64,000 nt of DNA from assembly GCA_030765045.1 (NCBI GenBank), contig CM060965.1, positions 19,482,085 through 19,546,084 on the forward strand, written 5' to 3'. Numbering within the stretch: the first letter of the stretch is position 1; every line of letters starts with the position of its first letter. Below, piece after piece: positions 8,174 through 20,597 of this stretch. The position numbers were made by a program, and so were the translations under genes. This DNA is from Tenodera sinensis (Eukaryota; Arthropoda; Insecta; Mantodea; Mantidae). The notes under the pieces are model-generated. The model did no database searches. It had not been told where the DNA came from and was given only the letters and a program-made list of their open reading frames with translations.

Positions 8174-10876
8174 GATACTATGAACAAACGTCGGTTGGCC
8201 AAGGATGCCTCAAAACCAAATCAACGACGCCGAGAAGTTCAAAGAACCATTGAACGTCTGCAGCCTGGTAAAAGTAAAGGTAATCTGATTTCAAACATTC
8301 AGAATGCAAATAAATCATCAGAAGAGGGACTCAGTGGGTGCAGTGGTCTTCTGAATAAACCAAAAGAAAACCGAAATTCATTGCTAGTGAAAACTGATGA
8401 GGCTACTCCAAAACTTAGTCTTGGTACTGTCCTCACTAGTGATGTTCTTGGTTTTGGACATAACTTTGAAGAAAGTGCCACAGACGATCGAAAGTGTGCA
8501 TCACCAGAAGGCCCTGCAGCATTATCGCCTAAAGAAGCATCACCAGAAAGAACCACTCAGAGCCCAGAAGTTAAAAAGGAAGAAGAACCAGTTGTAGCTG
8601 ATGAAGTGAAACAAGAAAAAGCAACACCTAACCTTAGTGCCTGGTTTAAAGCTTTTGGTGCCCCAAAAACAACAGTGGCACCAAAACAGAAGAAAATAGA
8701 AGTGACAGAGGAGCCTCCTCGCAGTCCTGGTCCTACTGACTCTGTGCCTTCTCAAGATAAGAACAGACAGCCATTAATGATGGAAGAGAAGGTAGAGGAC
8801 TCGCCTAGTCCATCTCACCCAGTGGCGCTAGCACAGCGAACGAGGAAGATGAGCACAGGGAGTAGCATGTCTGAGAGATCTTCTTTCAGCCAGGACCCAA
8901 TGGATCCTCTGGACGGTTATCCTGCTCCCTATCCATCACCTCTACATCGCTCCCCCATGGCAGCATCCCCAGTCATGGCTTCACCTCGCCCAGAAGACAC
9001 TCCAAAACCAACAGCATCCTACCCTCCACTAAATGGCACCATCAGAGTTGGTTTCTATCAGGACACTTCTTCAAGCCTTCAGAAGAGCAGTCCTGAGAAG
9101 AGTCCACAGTCTCCATCTCCCTACCATCAACCCCTCTACTCCCCTCGTTACCCACCACCTCCAGATTATTTGAGTTACCGAAACCAACCACCTCCAGCTT
9201 ATGATGGGCTCCCTGTAACAGCATATGGCTCTGTTTTGCAGTTCTACGACACAAGCAAACCTTTAACAGATCAATACAGAGCAGCTCGAACACAATCTTC
9301 AGAAGAGTTCGCATCAGCAGGGTATTCTCCCCCTCGGCCGATTGTCACAAGTTCTCCACTTCCCGCTCCAGTAAACCTGGAGAGGCCTAGTGCCATAACT
9401 GCTACTTCAGGCTTGCTCAGTACACTACCGTTTCCAAGCAGTCAGCAGCAGGACTTTGAAATTACAGTGCCACGACCTACCTTGGTTCAAAAGCCTAAGC
9501 CTGCACCAGCGCACTCTTCCAGTGATACAATTCGGCCAAGCACAATGTTTCCTGTGAAGAAACGCCTGTACAGTGAAATAGACACTACACAACGAGCACA
9601 GGCTTCAGCTCCAAGTCCACCGCGCAGACCACTGGCTTCTCCGGAGAAAGTGAAGTCAGAATCTTCTACAGAGAAGCACAGCATCCAGTTAACAGAACGG
9701 TTATATCAGAACACTGGGGATCCTTCTCGTACTACTGCACCTCAGAGTCCTCCTCCCATTCATAATGTGGGAAATGACTTGAGCTTTAGAAGAGGTCCTT
9801 TCTCTCCAGCAGCTCCTACTCCTATTGGTAATCTGGCTAATCTGTCTCATATTGTAGATCGCTTTCCAGAAGGAACACCGTTTTATGCCTCTGCTGGAGA
9901 TAAGGGTTTAGTGGCAGCAAGCCACTTATTTCAACCCCCAGTGTCTTCAGCAGCAGCTGCAATGGTTATGTTCTCACAGGCAGCATCCACAATTCCTTAC
10001 AACCGTGCTGTGACCGAACTGTCGTCAGTGCTTAGTGGCAAAGCTGCAGATGTTCAGTCTGTTTATAGTAGGTCTGTGCCTGAGCTCACCTCTGTGCTTT
10101 CGGGTAAGTCTGCCCCAAGTTTGTCAGGTTTTACTCACCCGGCAGTAGATGCTGCAAACAAAGCACCTGTTTCATTGGAAACTCAGCCAACATATTCCTT
10201 GTCCTCAATGCTGACTACTAAAGTGCCACTATCAGCTTCTAGTACTTACAGCAGGTCGCTGGAGTCTTCAACAATAGTAAAGCCTTCCCGTAAACGCAAA
10301 TTGAAGACACAATCGGCAACAACCACCAGTGAAACTTCAGTTCCTTCAAGTAGCATTAGTTCCACTACAGCATTTCAGCAGTACGTCTCAGAGCCAACGG
10401 CAATCTCGTTAAAGACGGTTCCTGGCAGTGCCTTCAACTTTGGGCCAGCTCCATCCAGTCTAGGCCTCTATGGGGATGCTGCAGGATTCCTGGAAGAGTA
10501 CCGAAGTTCGGCAGGTGGCTATTACATTCCTCCAGGACCTACTGCAGAATCAGGACGTGAGAAGCAGACTTCTGCTCCAACAGCACCATCACCGTTTCAG
10601 TTCTTGGGTCATCCTCAGGCGCGACCACCACCCACATATCCTCAACTGGCTGCGCAGGCCTTCATGAATCATCAGCCAGGATTAATGGATGCAGCTAGTG
10701 CTGCGGCACCGTTATATCAGCAGTACCTGCAACGCCATCCGGAGGAACTGCTGCGAGCGCCAGTGGTACTTCATCAGGGACTTCTTGCACCTCCAACAGG
10801 CTACCCTCCAGGATACCATCCTGCTCTAGGCATTCGACAGCCCTTTGATGCCCTCAATCGCCCTTCCTGGCTTTGA
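8174..10876 (+). CDS. Large 3'-terminal exon of an unidentified Ser/Pro-rich protein (gene 1)
   Basis: The acceptor ends at 8173 and the stop TGA is at 10874-10876, giving 900 codons in phase 0 with exon 2762-2953. The open frame extends upstream to 8153, but that extension is intronic. The exon begins with a very basic segment (residues 4-21, NKRRLAKDASKPNQRRRE), then has a short aromatic motif SAWFKAFG near residue 154 and long Ser/Pro-rich disorder. PPxY-type sequences (PPPPDY near 326, PPPAY near 339) could bind WW domains. An imperfect tandem ELSSVLSGK/ELTSVLSGK lies near 616-645 and a second basic nuclear-signal-like patch (PSRKRKLK) near 703. The tail is Pro/Ala/Tyr/Gln-rich and ends NRPSWL. 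There are no membrane segments. I infer a nuclear, chromatin- or transcription-associated scaffold but do not recognise the family. Confidence 0.9.
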   Translation, partial: DTMNKRRLAKDASKPNQRRREVQRTIERLQPGKSKGNLISNIQNANKSSEEGLSGCSGLLNKPKENRNSLLVKTDEATPKLSLGTVLTSDVLGFGHNFEESATDDRKCASPEGPAALSPKEASPERTTQSPEVKKEEEPVVADEVKQEKATPNLSAWFKAFGAPKTTVAPKQKKIEVTEEPPRSPGPTDSVPSQDKNRQPLMMEEKVEDSPSPSHPVALAQRTRKMSTGSSMSERSSFSQDPMDPLDGYPAPYPSPLHRSPMAASPVMASPRPEDTPKPTASYPPLNGTIRVGFYQDTSSSLQKSSPEKSPQSPSPYHQPLYSPRYPPPPDYLSYRNQPPPAYDGLPVTAYGSVLQFYDTSKPLTDQYRAARTQSSEEFASAGYSPPRPIVTSSPLPAPVNLERPSAITATSGLLSTLPFPSSQQQDFEITVPRPTLVQKPKPAPAHSSSDTIRPSTMFPVKKRLYSEIDTTQRAQASAPSPPRRPLASPEKVKSESSTEKHSIQLTERLYQNTGDPSRTTAPQSPPPIHNVGNDLSFRRGPFSPAAPTPIGNLANLSHIVDRFPEGTPFYASAGDKGLVAASHLFQPPVSSAAAAMVMFSQAASTIPYNRAVTELSSVLSGKAADVQSVYSRSVPELTSVLSGKSAPSLSGFTHPAVDAANKAPVSLETQPTYSLSSMLTTKVPLSASSTYSRSLESSTIVKPSRKRKLKTQSATTTSETSVPSSSISSTTAFQQYVSEPTAISLKTVPGSAFNFGPAPSSLGLYGDAAGFLEEYRSSAGGYYIPPGPTAESGREKQTSAPTAPSPFQFLGHPQARPPPTYPQLAAQAFMNHQPGLMDAASAAAPLYQQYLQRHPEELLRAPVVLHQGLLAPPTGYPPGYHPALGIRQPFDALNRPSWL

Positions 10877-11568
10877 TAAGATACCACATTAGCACATGTA
10901 GCAAATTTTATGAGCTTTTCCTTTAACTAAAGGGACCATGTTTTTTTCTTATTACCTTTTTAACCAGTTTTTATCTTAAACATTTTACAAGAACTTCTTT
11001 CTATGTTTTTAGCCTTATCACTGTCTATTATCAGGAAATCTGCAGGCTCAGATTTCAACTACCCCTACCCTATTTTCTTCATATTCAGTTAAAAGTTACC
11101 AATATGCGTTTACACATCACTGTTTTCCTGTTATTGTTATTAAATAGTTTATAAAGATAATAGCAGAAATGCATATAGTTTCTGTGAAGCGTAAAAGGTA
11201 GCAAGAGTTGTTGATATTTTGGCCATGGAGTAAATAGCATAAAAGTAATTCTGATATTTAAACACCAGGTCTTGGTTATGTGGTGTAGTAACACACCAGT
11301 CATGCGTTTTTAGTCTTTTAAATTTACTGGCCATGTGTGTCAGCAATTTTTACTTTTGAAACAGCTTTTGGTGTTCATAATTTTATTTGTTGTTATCGTT
11401 ATGGTGTGTAACACATTCACTCTCTCATTCACTTGGAATGGCAAGAAGTGGCATTGGTAAATATAATTATGTCTCTTTGTCACTTTACTTGTAATATAAG
11501 TGTGAAGTCAATGACACCAATATATTTTTAAATTTGTTATTAAAAACTGATAAACAACATTTATGAAC
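10877..11568 (+). other. Probable 3' UTR and downstream region of gene 1
   Basis: AT-rich sequence following the stop. No AATAAA is obvious before about 11540, where ATTAAA, a common variant poly(A) signal, occurs. The transcript end cannot be placed without RNA data. Confidence 0.4.
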
Positions 11569-11782
11569 ATTATTATTTATTTATGCCAACAAGCTTATTG
11601 CTGGTGTTTTTTAACACACAAGCCACGTTCATAAACAAAGTAGTAGTGCTTGTATTTTTTGCCAACCAACTTACTGATGGTTTTTAAGCACAAAAGCCAA
11701 AAACACAAGAGGAAGATCCGTGGTTCAAATCCCGGTTATGGTACTAAATTTTTTAGTCCTGATTATACCTCTCAAAGTGGTA
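11569..11782. repeat. Rearranged hairpin tRNA-derived retroposon
   Basis: Two inverted copies of the family tail (TTATTTATGCCAAC... at 11576 and a diverged one from about 11661) are followed by a sense tRNA-like half with B box GGTTCAAATCC ending at TACCTCTCAA. The antisense half is lost. Confidence 0.6.
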
Positions 11783-12097
11783 GTGCATTTATAAACTCTT
11801 TAGCAATACATTTGTGACTATTTCATTAACTTTTTTGAGTGAAATTAGGCATTAAATTTTTCTGTTTTTGTTGACACTTGATAATGGACATTCCACCACC
11901 ACACGAGATATTCCTATAATTTATTTTTTTCAGTTAGTGAAGCCACTTTATTGTAAGAACATGGGATGAAAATAAGAGCAATATCAGCTTGTGGTGGATA
12001 ATGGAGTGGTATAATGAAAAGTTACAGCATGATACATAGAACTACAAGAATATCTCATTTTATTGACCTTCCAAATCGAAGCTTTAACAAATTGTTT

Positions 12098-12265
12098 GTT
12101 AATGATACTGTCAATTGCAAGAATCATATCAGAACCACCAGTGTGCTGGAATTTCATCCCATAAGGGTTCTTTTACATGCCAGTAAATCTACTGACATGG
12201 GACTGTCATTTTTAAGCACACTTAAGAACCAACTATCTGAGCCATCCAGACCGACTAAGCAAGAA
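12098..12265 (-). repeat. tRNA-derived SINE, family B, head deleted
   Basis: On the - strand the A-box-like TGGCTCAGATAGTTGG is followed directly by the family body (CAGTAGATTTACTGGCATG) and the 3' part (TTGACAGTATCATTAA). The B box is missing. It matches copies at 26527 and 28833. Confidence 0.65.
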
Positions 12266-12444
12266 GATGTGTATATATGGGAATGATTTTAAATTCAGGA
12301 ATTCTGTTCAGTCGCTTATTTACTCTTCATTATTCTGGAAAAGTAAAAGACCATCCAACTTAGCATAATGTGTAATTTTCAGCGTTAAAATTTTAAAAAA
12401 TCTGATTTGTTACTTCACATAATTTTCTTTATTCATTATTATTA

Positions 12445-13781
12445 TGAGGGGGTGCCAAAAAATAACAGGAATTGTTTTTTTACTGGAAAATGCTGCTCTC
12501 CTTTATTCAAATTCCATTACACACCTTCAAAGTATTCTCCTTCGGACACAATACAAGAATTCCAGCGTTCAGTCCAATGTTCAAAACACTCCCTGAAGCC
12601 CCTTTTTGATAGTCTGTTGAGTACACCCCAAATTTTATTGCTTAGCTCTTGATCACTCTGAAAGTGATGACATCAAAGCTCTTTTTTTACTGCAGGAAAT
12701 AGGTGGAAGTCACACGGGGCTAGGTCCGGTGAATAAGGTGGATGTGGCATCACCTCAATGCCTAATTCAGTGATTGTTTCCTGAGTCTTGATGGCGCGAT
12801 GAGTGGGGCCATTATTGTTTCCTGAGTCTTGATGGCGCGATGAGTGGGGCCATTATCCAGATGAAGGATCCATCTGAGCAAGATTTGGTCGTTTTGTTGC
12901 AATTTTCCTCCTTAATGGCCCCCTCACAATAGTAATTTGCAGTAACAGTACGTTGCTTATCCACCACATGATTGTAAACAATGCCCTTGCTTATCGAAAA
13001 AGACAAGATGCATCCTTTTCCTGCACTTGGTTGAACTTTCACCTTTTGGGGTCATGGACTTGAAGGATATTTCTATTGTGTACTTTCCTGATTTGTCTCT
13101 GGGTAAAAATAATGAAACCAGGATTCGTCGCATGTGACGACTTTGTCTAAAAAATCTGGTTCTCGCTGAAGCCTTCCCTTCCACTGTTGACACGCCATCA
13201 CACGGTGAGCCTTCTGTTCGTCACTGATCACACGAGGCACCCACTTTGCTGCAACTTTTCTATACCCCAGAACATTTTGTACAATGTCTTCAGCTGATCC
13301 GTAGGATATATTCATAATCTCGGCAATCTTTGTCAATGATAAACGATGGTCTTCCCTCAACATATCAGTTGTGTTGACGTTGATGTCTGTTTTCGAAGGT
13401 GACAGTCTTCCGGGACGTGGAGCATCCTCTAGGTCATTTTTACCCTCCCGAAATCATTTATACCATTCAAACACTTGAGTTTTTCCCCATTGCTTGCTCT
13501 TTGTAGGCTTGTTGCAACATTTCCAATGTTTGTGATGCAGTTTTGTCAAGAGGAACGCAAAATCTAATTGATGCATGCTGCTGCAACTTGAGATCCATGT
13601 TGGGTACAGTAAGCACGGCCGCATTTCTCCTGCTACCCTCCAACTGAGCACCTCCAGGCCAATGATGGTATGCCATTTCGTCACTCAAGGTCAGACCTCT
13701 CCGGTACTACCAACACCCATGTCGTGCGCGGGTGCTTTAAAATTAAAAAAAACAATTCTGGCTATTTTTGACACCCCCTCT
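12445..13781 (-). mobile_element. Near full-length mariner element, TIRs and TA target site
   Basis: The ends are matched inverted repeats. Reading inward, both sides run GAGGGGGTG(C/T)CAAAAA and then AATTGTTTTTTT, and both are flanked by TA (12443-12444 and 13782-13783). The length of 1337 bp is what mariner elements usually have. The transposase is on the - strand and broken; see its own entry. Confidence 0.88.
12517..13598 (-). pseudogene. Broken mariner transposase (DD34D type)
   Basis: It would cut and paste the element bounded by the TIRs at 12445/13781. The ATG at 13598 opens an N-terminal helix-turn-helix region (IRFCVPLDKTASQTLEML). Later come the WVPRVISDEQK linker motif, the first catalytic Asp in VVTCDESWFHYF, the second in HLDNGPTH, the third in PYSPDLAPCDF, and the usual C terminus RWNSCI...GEYFEGV with stop at 12517. 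Lesions are several frameshifts (for example near 13485 and between 13100 and 12990), an in-frame TGA near 13452, and a perfect 41-bp tandem duplication at about 12774-12855 just after the second Asp. Without that duplication the total length matches a 346-residue protein. It is inactive as it stands, though all three catalytic residues survive. Confidence 0.85.
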
Positions 13782-13783
13782 TA

Positions 13784-15619
13784 TATAGCTTGTGCAATCT
13801 ATTCATACAAAAGTTTGTTCTATTTATTTCATATTGAGATCAACTTTTGCAGAAATAGTTTCAGTGCACATTTTGTTGTACGCACAAGGATAGAGCAAGC
13901 CAAATCATTCACGAGTTTAAAGGCAGGGCACACTTGTTGGCTTTCAATTTCTGTACTTTTTCCATCATACTGCAAGAAACAACTGAAGAGTGAGAGAACT
14001 TTAAAAGATTACAAAGTATTGAGCATTACAAACCACTAATAACAGATATCTTAGAAATGATTGGTGTCATAAAAAATTATATGAAATAAATTGTGTGAAA
14101 TATCTACATTATTGTACAGTGATCATGATCTTGCTGATGGAAGCAATTGCTCTTAATTTTTGCTTCTATGGAGAGTGAGGATAATACCATTCTGATCGTC
14201 TTTTTGTTTTGGGCTCAAAATGGTGAACCCAGGTTGCACCACCTGTTACAATCTGGAACAAGAGGGCCTCCCCTCAGCTTCAAAATGTTGTAACAGTTTC
14301 GAACAAATGTTTTTTCTATGATATTTGTATTTCTTTGTAAGACAGCATGGAGCCCATCTTGAACACACTTTTGAATATCCAAGAGCACAGAATTGTATTG
14401 ACACTTTCTTTGTGGATTGACAGCTTCAAGGTCAACTGCCAATTGCATTGATCCTTTTGAAAGTGAACATCAGCACACTACAACATGCCAGGCGTGATAG
14501 CCATGGATGGTCTTCCTACCCTCAGTAAGTCTTGGAGCTCTGCAGAGCTGCCTCCTGATGGCCTCACACTCTGTGACCAGTGACCAACTGTATTCTCTTA
14601 ACTGCAGGTGCTCCATAGAGTTCAGATAAATGTTTCGGAATATTCTCTGCAGTTTCTTTCACTGCACTGAAAAATTCAATGATGACATATTGATCATAAT
14701 GTGCATTGCTTACAGATGCCATTTTGAAACATTGCTGGAGCTATCTATCAGTCGGAGAAAATGGAAAATTTGTGTGCAGGAAACTTCAAATAATTTGTAC
14801 CTAACATTTTGCATTTGCAACAATGTGGTCATCTGAGGAGAAAAAAAAACATAGGACATTACTTTCTGGGCAACCCTCCTAGGTTTCCATACAACAGTTG
14901 GGATAACAAACATTTTTAAGTTAATTTCAAAACCCAGGAAAGCAACCCGTCTAATATTCAAGAAATTAATAAAAGAATCTTCCAGCAGGTTAATAAAATT
15001 TAATTAATAAAATTAATCCAATAGAAACAATAGAAATAAAATACTGTGTGAACTGATTTAAAATATGAAGTGACATTCAAAAGATTAATTGAAATTGCTA
15101 GCTAGAGAAAATATTCATACAAGATATCCCAAATGACACTGGCTTCAGATCTTTGCAAATGCCCAATAAAATCTTAGCTAGTGGCGGCACTTAAACTTTG
15201 ATGAAGAAATTGAAGCTGTATATTTAGCTCCCCATAGGAGAGTTGTTTAGATTGGGTTGGACTAGGTGGGGCAGTGGTTCCTGATACCCTGAGAATTGAT
15301 GCTCCAGTGGGGTTGTCAGATGCCTCAATGTTCACTGGTACTAACCTGGAGAGCTAGACATTCAGCGGCCACACCAAGGTTTTTCGGTAGTGTTCTCTAT
15401 GGGTTGATGCTCATAAGTGGCATATCACTTCTGGCCATGTGTAAAAGATTCTTAGTAACTAGATATTGCGTAATGGAAAGACCAACGAACAGGAGTGTCA
15501 CTCGGGTTTTCCCTTTGCTTGGTTGAAGAGGGGTAGTTTTGACTTGTGGTGGATCCTTGCCCATAAATGTATATTCAACTATTCAAAATCTACTATATCA
15601 TATTTTCCAGTTCAACAAA
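13784..15619. other. Intergenic DNA, mostly unrecognised
   Basis: A diverged copy of a dispersed ~180-bp repeat (motif ACTTTTGCAGAAATAGTTTC) lies near 13830-13890. A 77-codon - strand frame at 14215-14448 has a transposase-like feel but no diagnostic motif. Nothing else is supported. Confidence 0.45.
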
Positions 15620-15845
15620 CAATTATATTCTGTGATTCCAGAGCAGCTAGTTCTGCTATAACAAATAAATGCTCACCTAAAAATCACAAATCGATGCAAC
15701 ATTTTATATGGCTTGACTAAACTCGAGGAGAGAATAGTCCTTCAGTGGGCCCCATCACATTATGGGCTACTTGGTAATCAAGTGGCTGATCAACTTGCTC
15801 AAAAAGGAAGCAGTGTGGTGCAAAGCCCCAAGGTAAAGTTATTGT
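15620..15845 (+). pseudogene. LINE RNase H domain fragment
   Basis: Two adjacent frames read as an RNase H domain of a jockey/I-type non-LTR retrotransposon. FCDSRAASSAI carries the catalytic Asp region. After a frameshift near 15710 comes LEERIVLQWAPSHYGLLGN followed by VADQLAQKG, the C-terminal His/Asp block. It is a dead, 5'-truncated relic. The 250 bp upstream may belong to it but is not diagnostic. Confidence 0.7.
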
Positions 15846-18487
15846 TTTTTACAGTTAAAAGATTGGTTAACTCTAAATGCCGGTATATAACTTATGATAA
15901 TTTTCAAGAAAATTCAAAAATAAAAGATGGGAGTTCATTAATGAATAATAATCACTGATCCCCAAATAGCCACAGAAGAATGCAGTGGCATGTTTCAGAA
16001 CCGTCATGGTACATGATTATTTCTCGAAGAACTTGCACAAGATTGGAATGTTTTATTCTTCAATTTGCCCATCAAGAGGAGATGGATCAATGTTATCTTC
16101 AGCAGAGCCCAGCTCTTTCTTCAACATCTACTCTATGTAAAAAACATTGGAAACAGCCAGTTAATGGCTTCATTGCCAAATACAAGGCATTAGATTACAA
16201 CTATCTGGTGAAGAAAAATTTAACTTGTGCCCTGTTCTATTGTGTGTACCACATTAACCAATGCTATCTGTAGGATGCCTTAAAAACTACTCATTTCAAT
16301 TTATCGATTACAGACATTTTAAATATTAACTGAGCTCAGTACATAGGCCATTTCAGCTGAAAATCTCGTTTTGTCTTTGAAGTATTTTTAAGTTGTAGTG
16401 CTCATATTACTTGTGGGACAAGGGACAAAGACTGTCTCAAAAAAACAAAACCTAGGAAGGTTACTACTCGGATTATTATGCTTAGATTTCTATATTTTTT
16501 GGGAAAACCTTTAGAAAGGTGTGAAGTTTAATTGCTCTTCCTAAATGACACACAGTCAATGTTGTATTATTCTTAAATCTGTTACATAAAAGTATATTAT
16601 TGTTATTATCATTATATCATTCAACATGACACTCATAAAATAAGCTAATGTTATACCAAAAGCCAGCTTTTAACCATCTTAAGTTTCATCATAGGCCATT
16701 CAGTTAGGAGATTTAGTTTCTGTTATGATGCATTATTAATGACAAGGTGAATATAAAATAAGAGCACATGCTTTCCTGACGATGTAATAACTCTCAATTT
16801 AATTTACTGTGTAATATTGGAACATGTTTTGAAAGCCTATATTGTTTGGTGGGGCTCTGGTCATTGAGATTGTGAATGTATAATCTTTATAGTGTCATCT
16901 GGAGGATATGTGACATTAATACAGCTAATAGGTGAATAGCTGACAATGAGATTGTGATTCCTCAAACATGTTCTAATTGTGTGCAAACAAGTTCACTTAA
17001 TCATTAGTAATGTGTTATATAGAAACTTCATTGTTACTAGTTTTAGAATAAATAATGAGTAATTGCTGCTATTATCTTTATATATTGTTTGCTGTTATAT
17101 GTGTAGTATATCAGTCACTGCAGATGGTTCAGTTTTCATTGTGTGTTTGAAAGGACATTTGTGCTAAATTTTGCTACATGTGGAACAGAATACCAAAGAT
17201 ATTTTATCCTCCATACAAAATGTGTGTCTATCATTTTGTTTCTAGGAGGATGTTTAGGTTGTGTTTTTTTGTTATTTTGAGTGAAGTACAAAACAGAAAA
17301 GTGTGTGTGACCGCAAGCAAAAAGAAGCATCAACACCATTATTTTCCATATAGGCCACAACCTTTTTATGTCAGAGTACTTCCTTTCATGCTTCTCTTTT
17401 TACAGCTTTTTAAATGACGTTATCAACTGCAACCCTGTTTTCTGCAGTTGATGTACATATATATATATAAATAAATATAAATATATATATACACATATAT
17501 ATTTTTAAGTTAGAAAACGAGTGTGATTTTAATTTAGAAAGGCTAAAATGTAACTCGAGACTATGTAAAGTAATAGAAAGATACCTATTTAAAAACAGAA
17601 AAGAAGAAAGTGTAAGTACGTGTGTGTGAGAGAGAGAAGTGAAGAATGAGTGTGAAGTTTTGAAAACTGTGGTTTCAATAGAGAATTGCATTGTGCATTT
17701 ATAATACATGCAACTTTTCAATACATGTCATAAATGGCATGGTCTGAGTGAATGATTTAAAGTGTTTCAGCACTTTTTTTTTCTTTCTTCTTTCTTTCTC
17801 TCCTTTTATTTTTGTTATTTGATAAGGATTTTATCATAGTGGTTTATAACTGCTCTAATATACCTCAAATTTACTTTTGCAAAGCATTTGCTGGCAAGAA
17901 AGTATCTCTGCAATGTTATTCATTTACTTCAGCAATCTGAAATCTAGTCAGAGTCTTTTGCACCACCTCAGGTTACAGGTTTGAGCTAAGCCAATTAATT
18001 ACCTGTATGAAACATTTTATTTTTTCTTTCAAAGATTGTTTTTTTAACTGTCACTCTCCATTTGATGATCAGTTTGAGACACAAAGTTTAAGTATTAAAT
18101 ACTTCAAAATTAATTTTTTCTGCAACCAGAGCTAAATGGCAGTTTCTAGGATACCAAAAGCAGGAGAGAGATATTAACAATGAAAACAATCAAACATGAT
18201 TATTATTATAAGACGTATTAACTAACAACTAATTCAGCCTACCAAAGCATTAAATATTTATTGCCAAAATGCCAACAGGTTTAGTTCTGCATATTTTACA
18301 GTGACCTAACCAAACCCATTAATGTCAGAATTAGAGGAACTTTGCCAAAATCAGACTGCTAATTCGTTTTTACACTATAACTTCATAAATATTATAACTG
18401 AAATTGCTTTTTCAACTCCAAAATATTAACTGATATGTTGTTGAAGGTTTAACTTCATCAAACATTTTTTGACAAAATTACATACGT
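15846..18487. other. Intergenic AT-rich DNA
   Basis: No gene recognised. A short AT-rich microsatellite-like run lies at about 17455-17512. Small open frames here have no domain signatures. Confidence 0.5.
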
Positions 18488-18671
18488 ATTATTATTTATT
18501 TATGCCAACAAACTTACTGTTGGTGTTTTTAAACACACAAGCCGTGTGTGGGCAAAGTTTAAGAGGTAGAACTGGAACTTAAAAATTCAATGCCACAACT
18601 GGGATTTGAACCACAGACCTTCCGCTTGCCGGGCGGACGCTCTAACCACTGAGCTATTGTGACAAACTGCT
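18488..18671 (-). repeat. Hairpin tRNA-derived retroposon, 5'-truncated copy
   Basis: On the - strand this reads GTCACAATAGCTCAGTGG (A-box region), then GGTTCAAATCC (B box), the body and a (ATAA)n tail. It is one of the best preserved tRNA-like heads in the window but lacks the mirrored 5' half. Confidence 0.8.
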
Positions 18672-20597
18672 ATTGTTGAACAAAAGGTGGCAAAATTGAG
18701 GTTTTGAACTCCTTGGTTTAATTGTAATTTGGATCCCATGTCTTAGTGGTAACTTACAGAGAACAATAAAATGGGGGAAATATGCCTTGAAATTATTTAT
18801 TAGAATATTATTAAACATTAAGGAACATATGCACTTTCATGTAATGGGCTTAAAAAAAATGTTTGCAAAAATCACAAATGTATTTGACTAGTTCTGCTCC
18901 TGAACATTCTACACAAGCCCAATCACTGCATTGAATACATTTCAGCCACAGTTCACCTCAGCAATTTGCCAGAATTTGCAGACAGATCATCTGCAGTTTG
19001 GTTCATCACCAGGCGGAAATTCCATTGTTGAGGAGGTTAATTTCAATGAGACCACAGACTCATCTCCTAAAGGCTCATTTGTTTCTAATTACTGCATTTT
19101 CCCTTTCCCTTCTTCCTCATCCTACAGGTTGATTTTGTTTCTTGTAACTGCTTCTAGTGGAGATGATGTATTCATAGCAGTTGGACAGGATCTTCTACCC
19201 CTTGTGGTAGTTGTTTTCCTTATTTTTGGTACAGGCAGGATTTGGAAGGGACTTTACAGATAATGCTTTGGTTTTCTTGTGTACCTCATTTTCTTTCCTC
19301 TTTTTGCCTCTATTGCCATAGCCGCAGATGCTGAAGACCATGATCTTTTTTTTCTTGGTTTGCCTTCTATCATATGCCACTGTTTCAATCTAATCAATAA
19401 AAATAAATAAATCAATACCAGTGTGATGGAAAATATAATTTTAAAATTTACAAATACATCATATCAGCTCAAAATATTGCTTTCAAACATACTTTTGTTA
19501 TAAAATACATTGGGGTTCTACTTTGGAATACTTAGGAGAAAGTAATGTTTATTAACAGATGGCGACTTTGTTCTTCCGAATTGGGGAAGGCAAAAATAAA
19601 TCATCTGATCTGGTAGATCGTTTCTACCTTTACATGCTAGTAATGAGAAATGTACTCTTACCTGTTTGAAATTAAAACACTGATGCCATGAAGTTACACT
19701 AAAACAATTTTATAAACTTCACAGAATAGAAATCACAACTGTCCATGCGCAAGTGCCTCAAACTAGCATCACTTCCATACAGTGAGGGCGACCTTGTCAA
19801 CTAGTTCCGATACTTACACCTAGATTCTTACACTTACTTGATGAGAAAAGTAGGGGTCCTACTTAGTAGGAGTCTGACTTAAGCTAAGTTCCTCTATTCT
19901 TTTATGAATTTCTATTCATGTTTTACTTTATTATGTCTCTAAGTATTACAAAATATACTGAATAAAATGGAAAGATAAGTATTCATTGCCCAGTTTTAAA
20001 AATATTTGTCGTTACCATATGGTAACCCTGGGTGCTTGCTTTGTTTCTTTCCCCATGAAAACAGTAGTATGTGTTGGTGACTTTGGACCCATGTCTGTCT
20101 TATAGTTTAGATCCAAGTATCATTTTGGATTTTGTTATTTATACAGTAAAATGATGCCTTTTATACAGGTATTATTTGTCTGTAGATAAGGTTGCTAGCT
20201 CAGACTGCTATTGCCTTTCTGTGATTCTAGGGCAGGACAAACAGGACATGCATTGTGCATTTAGGTTTGTCACTGTTAGTCCCTGGTTTTACTTAGTGAT
20301 ATGATTATAAAAATCATGAACATGCATAGATCCTCCTAAGAACATTCTGCTATATGTTGCTTGATATAAGTTTCTCACAAGGTGAAAACGCTTAACAGTA
20401 CTTTCTTACTTTTCTTAATGCTGATTCAATAAACACATCACATATGTTAGCACAGGATGTTTACATTTTGCCATCCGTTTTATGTTGCATTTATTTAAAT
20501 TCATGAATGTGGAAACTTGAAGAAACAGAAACATCTTGTGTGTTATATTCACATGACTTTCTCTAACCACAGTTGTTTATTTTTTTCTCTTTTGCAG
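18672..20597. other. Intergenic DNA, no recognised feature
   Basis: Open frames at 18931-19263 and the opposite strand show no family signature. I see nothing supportable. Confidence 0.5.

Noticed and set aside
14215..14448. 77-codon - strand frame, possibly transposase or other protein
   Set aside because: No catalytic or zinc-binding motif and no splice context. Not enough to call.
18595..18665. Apparent tRNA gene with good A and B boxes
   Set aside because: It is part of the repeated hairpin retroposon family; the same head recurs in many copies with an attached body and tail.
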